Positions 58,329 to 64,000 of a stretch of 64,000 nucleotides of DNA are shown one piece after another. Positions within the stretch are counted from its first letter, which is position 1. Each line of letters starts with the position of its first letter. This DNA is from Vulcanimicrobiota bacterium (GTDB taxonomy: Bacteria; Vulcanimicrobiota; Vulcanimicrobiia; Vulcanimicrobiales; Vulcanimicrobiaceae): positions 323,062 through 387,061 of the forward strand of contig PLJL01000004.1 of assembly GCA_003140215.1 (NCBI GenBank). The letters are read 5' to 3'. The notes below the pieces were generated by a model. That model ran no database searches. It saw nothing but the letters and a program-made list of their open reading frames with translations, and was not told the origin of the DNA. Both the position numbers and the translations under genes were made by a program.

Positions 58329-58781
58329 CTAGCGCAGCGTCGGGCCGGCGACGCGGTAGAGGCGTCCGGCGTGGTCGTCGCGCGTGCTCTCGTGTAGCGT
58401 GTGCGCGGCGTGGCGCTCGGAGCCGATGATGACGCGGCGCTCCTCCGCGCTGTCGTAGCGGAGATCGGGCCGCTCCTGCAACCGGTCGTACGTCCGAGCG
58501 TTGACCGCGGCATGATCGAGCTCGTGCCCCAGACCCAGTGCCGGCGACTGGCGTCCGCCGCTGCTGGTGCGCAGCGCGCTGTACGGATCCCAGCGGATCG
58601 TGTGCGACCACGGCAGGTAGGCGTCGTCGCCGCGGTGGTCGATGACGATGCGGTGCGGCGTGCGGCTGTGCTCGAGCCGCGCGATGAGCGACCGCTCGAC
58701 CGGGTCGCGCGCGAGGTACGCGAACGCCGCGTCGACCGCGCTCCGCGCGGCGGCCGGAATCGTGAGCGAACCATATCTCAT
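58329..58781 (-). CDS. Small HExxH-motif protein (possible metallopeptidase)
   Basis: A 150-residue protein with GLGHELDHAAVN (HExxH at 86-90) and a following acidic segment (YDSAEERRVIIGSE), the spacing expected for a third zinc ligand such as Glu115. This resembles short M91/effector-type metallopeptidases or self-standing protease domains of toxins; it has no signal peptide. Flanking residues (HRIVIDHRGDDAYLPWSHTIRWDPYSA) look like a beta-hairpin that could shape a substrate cleft. No immunity gene is obvious. Convergent with lon. ATG 58781. Confidence 0.65.
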   Translation of the reverse strand: MRYGSLTIPAAARSAVDAAFAYLARDPVERSLIARLEHSRTPHRIVIDHRGDDAYLPWSHTIRWDPYSALRTSSGGRQSPALGLGHELDHAAVNARTYDRLQERPDLRYDSAEERRVIIGSERHAAHTLHESTRDDHAGRLYRVAGPTLR

Positions 58782-58879
58782 GCCGCCGGTCGTTCACGCC
58801 CGGCGCGCGGCCGGCAACCCTCCCGCCGGTGCAACTGCGGCAACCCGCGGGGTGTCATCCGCACGTGGCCGGTCGAACG

Positions 58880-59797
58880 ATGGTGCGAACGGTGGCGGTG
58901 CGCGGGGTTGACCTGCGGCTCGTCGTCGCCGTTGCCGCGGTGTGGATCCTGTGGGGCTCGACGTTCGCCGCGCTGCGCTACTCGGTCGCGACGATGCCGC
59001 CCTTCGTGCTGGCGTCGGCCCGCTTCATCCTCGCCGGCGCCCTGCTCTACGCGCTGTGTGCCGCGCGCGGCCGCGCCCGTCCCACGCGTGACGACTTGGT
59101 GCGGGCGGCGATCACCGGGACGACGTTGCTGCTGCTCGGCAACGGCGTCGTCGTCTGGACCGTGCAGTTCTTGCCCACCGGGATCAACTCGCTGCTGCTG
59201 TCGCTCTCGGCGGTGTGGATGGCGCTCATCGCGTTCGCCTGGGACCGCGAACGCCCGTCGCACGTCGCGCTCGCCGGCATGCTGATGGGACTCGTCGGCA
59301 TGGTCCTGCTGCTGCAGCCGAAGGCGATTGCCGCCTTGCCGCTATGGCCGGCGGTCTTGGCCCTGCTGGCCAGCATCTCGTGGGCGTTCGGCTCGGTGTA
59401 TCAACGCCGCGCGCCGCGCAGCTCCGACCTCATGCTCGCGACCGCGCTGCAAATGCTCATCGGGGGCGCGCTGCTCGCGGTCGAAGCGGCGCTCTTCGGC
59501 GAGTGGCGCGGCTTCGACGTGCACGCGGTCGCCGCCGCGTCGTGGGGCGGTTTCGCTTGGCTGGTGATCTTCGGCAGCGTCTTCGCCTTCAGCGCGTATC
59601 TCTATGTGATGCAGTTCGCGAGCACCGCGCTGGCCTCGACCTATGCGTACGTCAACCCGATGGTCGCCGTGATCCTCGGGATGGTCCTGTTCCACGAGCG
59701 TTTCACCCTGCTCGAAGCCGTCGCCGGTGCGTTCATCCTCGCCGGCGTCGCGCTCATGATGGTGCCTTACCGCTTGTCGACGACGGCCAGCAGATAG
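58880..59797 (+). CDS. EamA/DMT-family transporter
   Basis: A 305-residue member of the drug/metabolite transporter superfamily with ten predicted helices in two EamA repeats: WILWGSTFAALRYSVATMPP and AGMLMGLVGMVLLL in the first, SWAFGSVYQRRAPR and YVNPMVAVILGMVLFHERFTLLEAVAGAFILAGV in the second. It likely exports a small metabolite. ATG 58880 gives a typical short basic N-terminus. Downstream lies a decayed fragment matching its helix-3/4 region. Confidence 0.87.
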   Translation: MVRTVAVRGVDLRLVVAVAAVWILWGSTFAALRYSVATMPPFVLASARFILAGALLYALCAARGRARPTRDDLVRAAITGTTLLLLGNGVVVWTVQFLPTGINSLLLSLSAVWMALIAFAWDRERPSHVALAGMLMGLVGMVLLLQPKAIAALPLWPAVLALLASISWAFGSVYQRRAPRSSDLMLATALQMLIGGALLAVEAALFGEWRGFDVHAVAAASWGGFAWLVIFGSVFAFSAYLYVMQFASTALASTYAYVNPMVAVILGMVLFHERFTLLEAVAGAFILAGVALMMVPYRLSTTASR

Positions 59798-59846
59798 CCG
59801 TTGTGCCAGTCGCTGTGCGTTCCGCCTGCCGCGTTGTGAGTATCGT

Positions 59847-59921
59847 CGGGCAACGGGGTGGTCGTCTGGACGGTGCCGTTTCTTGTCCACCGGGAGCAAC
59901 TCGCTGCTCCTGTCGCTCTCC
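59847..59921 (+). pseudogene. Decayed EamA transporter fragment
   Basis: About 75 bp highly similar to the intact gene near 59135-59210 (the part encoding GNGVVVWTVQFLPTG and onward). The fragment preserves GNGVVVWTVPFL then changes frame; no start or full domain remains. It is too short to be functional and is best read as a relic of an ancestral tandem copy or of another EamA gene that was deleted. Confidence 0.7.
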
Positions 59922-60008
59922 CTCGCAATCAGAAGCCGCTCAAAGACGGCAGGGCCTCTAATGTCTTGGCAGTAAGGCCTCTGTATTGCCGTCATTGCGT
60001 CCGGGGTT

Positions 60009-61304
60009 ATGCGCATGTACAATCGCAATCTCGTTGGCATAGCCGTCGCACTTGGGATCTTCTTGTGTCCACTTGCTGCTAACTCAGTTCCGTCTGTCAC
60101 GAATTGGGTCGAACGTGGCAATCAGGCTACCATTCGCGGGGATCTTGTCGAGGCGCTCCAAGATTATACAAAGGCGACGAATCAAGTTCCTGGCGATCCC
60201 GTTCCGTGGTACGATCGCGCTCTTACATACAAGAATCTTGGACGAATTCCCGAAGCCACTGCTGACGCGCGGCGCGCAATCGAGCTGCAACCGTCCTTCT
60301 CCGATGGCTATTGGCTGTTAGCGCATCTGCTTCAACTAGGTGGCAACACCGACGAAGCCTTGAGCATGGCGAGTCGCGCGGTTGGACTAACGCCGGACAG
60401 TGTCGCCTATCGCTCCCGCCGTGCTGCGATTCTCGTCGACATGATGCGACCCTCTGAGGCGAAAGCTGACTATGAGTTTATCTTGGGCCGCAATCCCAAT
60501 GACCTAGACAGTCTTCAAGGATTAGCGTACGTACTTTTTAGTATGAACGACCAAAAGAGTGCTCTACTGATTCTAAAGCGTTACATTACCCTCGTCCCAG
60601 TAGAACACCGCGACGATACTACCGTCATTGCTCTGGCCGATCTACTCATGGGTCATGGACGATACGCCGATGCCTTCGTATACTTGTCGCAACATTCCAG
60701 TACCTCACCGCGCGCGACGGAAAGCAAGGCCAGGGCTCTTCTTGGAATGGGTCGGCGGGACGAGGCTCTAGCATTGTTATCGAGCTCGTCGCACGAAGGT
60801 GTCAGCTCGCTGCGGTTGCGGGGGATCGTCCTTTTTGAGGGCGCTCGCTGCGCGGAAGCGGCCGACGCTTTTCGCGAAGCTTCGAGATTAGAGCCTAAGG
60901 ACGCACTCACCCTACGCAATCTTGGGGCGGCATTTCTTTGCGCTAATCAAGTTCCAGCTGCCAGAGATGCTTTAAGGCGCGCTATCCGGTTGAACCCGGC
61001 CGACACCCTTGCGTATCGATTTGAGGCGGACGCATCTCGTCGGCTAGGCGACCTTGATGACGCGGTTCGAAATGCTCGAACATTCCTCGCGCTCGGAGGC
61101 GATGATTTTCGAGTGCTGCTTATGCTCGGCGTCGATGAATACCGAGCAGGTGACAAAGCAAGGGGCACTGCGGACTATGAGCGCGGGTGCTCGCTAGCCG
61201 TAGCCGGTTCTCGTGACCTTGAGCTTTGCAAGGCGCAACTGCCCAAGATGAAGGCGACGATAAGAAAGAGAGCCGCGACGATGCCGCCGCGGCCCCCCCA
61301 CTAA
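60009..61304 (+). CDS. Exported TPR-repeat protein, atypical composition
   Basis: A 431-residue protein with a signal peptide (NLVGIAVALGIFLCPLAANS) and about ten tetratricopeptide repeats (ALQDYTKATNQVPGDPVPWYDRALTYKNLGRIPEA, ARDALRRAIRLNPADTLAYRFEADASRRLGDLDDA and similar). TPR arrays mediate protein-protein interaction. The DNA is visibly less GC-rich than its surroundings, with many A/T third positions (TTA, ACA, GAT runs), suggesting recent acquisition. ATG 60009, with 60015 an alternative; no strong ribosome site. No partner gene is apparent. Confidence 0.78.
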   Translation: MRMYNRNLVGIAVALGIFLCPLAANSVPSVTNWVERGNQATIRGDLVEALQDYTKATNQVPGDPVPWYDRALTYKNLGRIPEATADARRAIELQPSFSDGYWLLAHLLQLGGNTDEALSMASRAVGLTPDSVAYRSRRAAILVDMMRPSEAKADYEFILGRNPNDLDSLQGLAYVLFSMNDQKSALLILKRYITLVPVEHRDDTTVIALADLLMGHGRYADAFVYLSQHSSTSPRATESKARALLGMGRRDEALALLSSSSHEGVSSLRLRGIVLFEGARCAEAADAFREASRLEPKDALTLRNLGAAFLCANQVPAARDALRRAIRLNPADTLAYRFEADASRRLGDLDDAVRNARTFLALGGDDFRVLLMLGVDEYRAGDKARGTADYERGCSLAVAGSRDLELCKAQLPKMKATIRKRAATMPPRPPH

Positions 61305-61426
61305 CGTCAGCAGAAGTGGCGAAAGTGGTCGTACCGGTCGAGGTGCGCGTTTCGACGTTATGGGTGTGGCGCAGATGATGGCTGCCGGAGCGGGCGGCCG
61401 CGCCGGCACCCGCCCTTTAACCCGGC

Positions 61427-62560
61427 TCAGGATGACAAGGTAAAGCGTCCCGGTGCGAACAGGTCGATCGTGACGCCGGGATCGTCGTTCGCGAGCAGCG
61501 CCGCGACGATCTCGCCGACGACCGGCGCGAACTTGTAGCCGTGGCCTGAGAAGCCACCGGCGACGGCGACGCGCGGTTGCCGCGGATGCGTCCCGATGAC
61601 GAAGCGCTCGTCGGGCGTGAGCGCGTACATGCACGGATCGGCGCGTACGAACGAACCGGCCGCCGCGGGGACGAACGAGCTCAGCGCGGCGTGCGCGAAC
61701 GCGATCTCGTCTGCGCGCACGGTGCGGACGAGCGCGTCGGGATCGGCGTCGACGCCGCTGCCGTGATGCGCGACCTTGGCGCCGTCGCCGAAGTCGGGAA
61801 AGCCGTAGAACATGCGCGCGCCGGCGCGCTCGACGCACCAGATCGGGAGCCGCTCCGGCGAGACTGCGGCGCGCTCGCGCGGAGCAAACCAGAACTGCAC
61901 GTTGCGCTCGATGCGCAGTGGGATGCCGAGGTCCGGCGCGATGCGCGCGAACCAGGGTCCGGCGCACAGCGCCAGCCGCTCGGCTTCGAGCCGCGTTCCG
62001 TCGGCGAGCGTGACGCGCACGCCGTGCTCGCCGGCATCCCACCCGGTCGCCTGCACGCCGAACCGCAGCTCCGCGCCGTCCGCCGCCGCGACCGCGAGGT
62101 GCGCATGCACGCCGGCTTCGGGGAACAGCGCTCCGGCGACCGCCTCGTACACGCCGATCTCGTCGGCGCGCGGCGTCAGCGCGGGGAAGCGCCGGCACAG
62201 TTCGCGCGCGTCGTACACCTCGTGCGCGAGCTGCCAGCGCTGCGCGCTGGCCAGGGTTCCGGCGACGACCGGCATCTCGGGTCGCCCGACGAAGATCCCG
62301 CCGGTGCGCGCCCGCAGCACCGTCTCGGTGCGCGTTTCGAGCGCGTCCCACAGCGCGTAAGCGCGGCGCGCCAGCGGCACGTAGTCCGGCGATTCGAAAT
62401 ACGCCTGGCGGATGATGCGCGTGCGGCCGTGCGACGCACCGCGGTCGTGCGCGGGGCCGAAGCGCTCGAGCCCCAGCACGCGCATCCCGCGCCGCGCGGC
62501 GTGCGCGGCGACGGCGCTGCCCATCCCGCCCAGGCCGAGCACGATCGCGTCGTAGCGCAC
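61427..62560 (-). CDS. Sarcosine oxidase/SolA-like FAD amine oxidase
   Basis: A 377-residue monomeric sarcosine oxidase or N-methyltryptophan oxidase family enzyme. FAD motif YDAIVLGLGGMGSAVAAHAARRG at the N-terminus, LERFGPAHDRGASHGRTRIIRQAYFE with the covalent-FAD region, and CMYALTPDERFVIGTHPRQPRVAVAGGFSGHGYKFAPVVGEIVA at the C-terminus. It would oxidise an N-methyl or related amine to an aldehyde and H2O2. GTG 62560 is chosen because the flavin strand begins immediately; the ATG-like extension upstream is not credible. Four bases after the small secreted gene. Confidence 0.87.
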   Translation of the reverse strand: MRYDAIVLGLGGMGSAVAAHAARRGMRVLGLERFGPAHDRGASHGRTRIIRQAYFESPDYVPLARRAYALWDALETRTETVLRARTGGIFVGRPEMPVVAGTLASAQRWQLAHEVYDARELCRRFPALTPRADEIGVYEAVAGALFPEAGVHAHLAVAAADGAELRFGVQATGWDAGEHGVRVTLADGTRLEAERLALCAGPWFARIAPDLGIPLRIERNVQFWFAPRERAAVSPERLPIWCVERAGARMFYGFPDFGDGAKVAHHGSGVDADPDALVRTVRADEIAFAHAALSSFVPAAAGSFVRADPCMYALTPDERFVIGTHPRQPRVAVAGGFSGHGYKFAPVVGEIVAALLANDDPGVTIDLFAPGRFTLSS

Positions 62561-62564
62561 GCGC

Positions 62565-63023
62565 TCAGCGACGCGGCGGCAGCGGCCCGTGCCCAAGCGC
62601 GCGCGCGGCCTCGACCCAGCCGTCGGCTTCTTGGACCGCGGCGAGTTGCGCGGGCTCCGCGCCGCTGAGGTTGACCTGCGCGCGCAACGCGGTGGCCCGC
62701 GAGACCAGCCGTGCTTCGGCGGCCGCGTCGCGGGGATTGTCCGCAGCGTAGGTCGCGCCCGCGATCACGGCGTGCGCCGCGTCGACGTACGCGTCGATGC
62801 GTCCGCCCCGGTCCGCGGCCGGGCAGCGCGCCAGCGCGTTGGAGGCCGCGACGTAGCGCGCCGTCGCTTCGCGAAACGCGCCGCGCTGCCCCAGGCTGCG
62901 CGCGTCGACGGCCAGATGTGCCGCCACGGTGTGGTCGCATCCGCCGGCGGCGCCCGCAGTCCCGCCGCTCAGAGCGGCTAGGGCAAACACCGTTCCGGCG
63001 AGCGCGCGCTGCAAAACGTTCAC
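62565..63023 (-). CDS. Small secreted hypothetical protein
   Basis: A 152-residue protein with a signal peptide (LAGTVFALAALSGGTAGA) and two cysteines (GGCDHT and LARCPA). The rest is Ala-rich and helical. No family recognised. GTG 63023 overlaps the selD stop (GTGA), and its stop is four bases before the SolA-like gene, so it sits inside a compact operon. Confidence 0.6.
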   Translation of the reverse strand: MNVLQRALAGTVFALAALSGGTAGAAGGCDHTVAAHLAVDARSLGQRGAFREATARYVAASNALARCPAADRGGRIDAYVDAAHAVIAGATYAADNPRDAAAEARLVSRATALRAQVNLSGAEPAQLAAVQEADGWVEAARALGHGPLPPRR

Positions 63024-64000
63024 CGCACGAGGACCGTTCCCGCCGGGCGGTCGAGCACCTCGCCTACGATCGCCGCGGTGCCCAGATCGGCGAGCTCGGC
63101 CATGACGCCGGCCGCGCCCGCGGCAGCGATCGCGATGAGCAGCCCGCCCGACGTCTGCGCGTCGGAGAGCGCGATGCGATACGCGTCGGCGACGCCCGGC
63201 GCGTACTGCGCGAACGCGGCGTGATCGCTCAGGTTGTCGCGCGTTCCCCCCGGGACGGCCTCGCGCGCGATGAGGTCGAGCAGGCCGTCGAACAGCGGCA
63301 CCCGTCGCGCGTCGATTGCAAGCGCGACCCCTGAGGCGCGCGCCATCTCGCCCGCGTGCCCCACGAGCCCGTAGCCGGTGATGTCGGTCGCCGCGTGGGC
63401 GCCGTGCGCGAGCATCGCGCGCGCAGCCCGGTCGTTGAGCCGCGTCATCTGCGCGATCGCCGGACCCAGCGCTGCATCCTCGATGAGGTCGCGCTTGCGA
63501 GCGGTGGTGAGAATGCCGGTCCCGATCGGTTTGGTGAGGATCAGCAGGTCGCCCGGACGGGCGCCTGCGTTGGTGACGACGTGCCCGGGGCGGATCGTTC
63601 CGGTGACCGCCAAGCCGTATTTGGGCTCGTCGTCCTTGACCGTATGGCCGCCCAAGATGACGACGCCGGCCTGGCTCGCAACCGCCGCGCCGCCTTCGAG
63701 GATGCGCGCCAGGATCTCGGTCCCGAGCTCCTCGACCGGGAACGCGACCACGTTGAGCGCGGTGATCGGGATGCCGCCCATCGCGTACACGTCGCTGAGC
63801 GCGTTGGCCGCCGCGATGCGGCCGAAGTCGTACGGGTCGTCGACGATGGGCGTGAAGAAGTCGACGGTCTGGACCAGCGCCAGGTCGTCGCTGAGGCGGT
63901 AGACGCCGGCGTCGTCGCTCGTCGCGTGTCCGACGAGAACGTTCGGGTCCGTCACGGGTGGCAAGCGGCGCAGGACCTGCGCCAGGTCGGCAGAGCCGAC
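63020..64000 (-). CDS. selD: Selenide, water dikinase, 5' end beyond window
   Basis: The visible part (about 326 residues) runs from VGSADLAQVLRRLPPV, which is open to the right edge, to a TGA at 63020. SelD makes selenophosphate from selenide and ATP for selenocysteine or SeU. Present are VGHATSDDAGVYRL, the metal/ATP segment QTVDFFTPIVDDPYDFGRIAAANALSDVYAMGG, GGHTVKDDEPKYGLAVTG, LTKPIGTGIL and DITGYGLVGHA. The catalytic Cys/Sec and Gly-rich N-terminal segment lie outside. It heads a minus-strand operon with a small secreted protein and a SolA-like oxidase. Confidence 0.93.
   Translation of the reverse strand, partial: VGSADLAQVLRRLPPVTDPNVLVGHATSDDAGVYRLSDDLALVQTVDFFTPIVDDPYDFGRIAAANALSDVYAMGGIPITALNVVAFPVEELGTEILARILEGGAAVASQAGVVILGGHTVKDDEPKYGLAVTGTIRPGHVVTNAGARPGDLLILTKPIGTGILTTARKRDLIEDAALGPAIAQMTRLNDRAARAMLAHGAHAATDITGYGLVGHAGEMARASGVALAIDARRVPLFDGLLDLIAREAVPGGTRDNLSDHAAFAQYAPGVADAYRIALSDAQTSGGLLIAIAAAGAAGVMAELADLGTAAIVGEVLDRPAGTVLVR

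Noticed and set aside
61425..61442. GGCTCAGGATGACAAGG as another copy of the palindromic repeat
   Set aside because: Only a short half-arm resembles the family; no matching second arm is present.

Overview
The window is uniformly very GC-rich, with third-position G/C almost everywhere and long open frames antisense to real genes. It carries a chromosomal gene set: groES-groEL, lon, hisB/hisH/hisA, citrate synthase, alr, selD. CIRCE-type heat-shock operators, a SARP/BTAD-type regulator, Crp-like regulators, 'CGGAG' lipoproteins and many ABC importers for organic acids, amino acids and sugars suggest a free-living heterotrophic soil-type bacterium. My impression is a high-GC, little-cultured phylum such as Eremiobacterota (WPS-2) or a neighbour. 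That is inference; the window has no rRNA or tRNA to settle it, and I saw no CRISPR array, insertion sequence or prophage.

Region 1 (3-20281) is a carbohydrate/sugar-acid uptake and catabolism island. A family-1 sugar ABC importer (binding protein plus two permeases) is followed by a DUF1254 protein, a small membrane protein and a MalK/UgpC-type ATPase. Next come an RraA-family protein, an IlvD/Edd sugar-acid dehydratase, a DUF1801 protein, an SDR dehydrogenase, an NAD-dependent epimerase/dehydrogenase, a LarA-like (DUF2088) protein and a FadR/GntR regulator. Divergently lie a split UxaA-type dehydratase and a full Liv-type ABC importer, then an alpha/beta hydrolase. Together they read as import, dehydration and oxidation of aldonic/uronic-type acids under one GntR regulator.

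Region 2 (20388-31967) holds a large lipoprotein, pobA (4-hydroxybenzoate 3-monooxygenase) beside a TfdA-like dioxygenase, several small genes, a 3-hydroxyisobutyrate-dehydrogenase-like enzyme, a TonB-C/SIMPL chimeric secreted protein and a second Liv-type importer on the minus strand.

Region 3 (32117-42653) is housekeeping mixed with signalling: citrate synthase, hisB, a shortened STAS protein next to an anti-sigma-type HATPase and a Crp-like protein, a sugar-dehydrogenase-like beta-propeller, hisH-hisA, a second Crp-like paralogue, and a minus-strand operon of SRPBCC protein, membrane protein, alr and a copper-amine-oxidase-like domain protein.

Region 4 (42723-58309) contains the chaperonin operon with CIRCE and a strong intrinsic terminator, a secreted MBL hydrolase, a lipoprotein, a DsbA-like/Tag/SDR overlapping operon, a papain-like protease, a Tat-exported amidohydrolase, a 960-residue BTAD/ATPase regulator, and hsp20-lon preceded by a second CIRCE-like site.

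Region 5 (58308-64000) has a small HExxH protein, an EamA transporter followed by a decayed fragment of a second EamA gene, a TPR protein of visibly lower GC, a sarcosine-oxidase-like flavoenzyme, a small secreted protein and selD running off the right edge. A dispersed palindromic repeat of about 45 bp recurs in gaps and, in one place, supplies the C-terminus and stop codon of citrate synthase.
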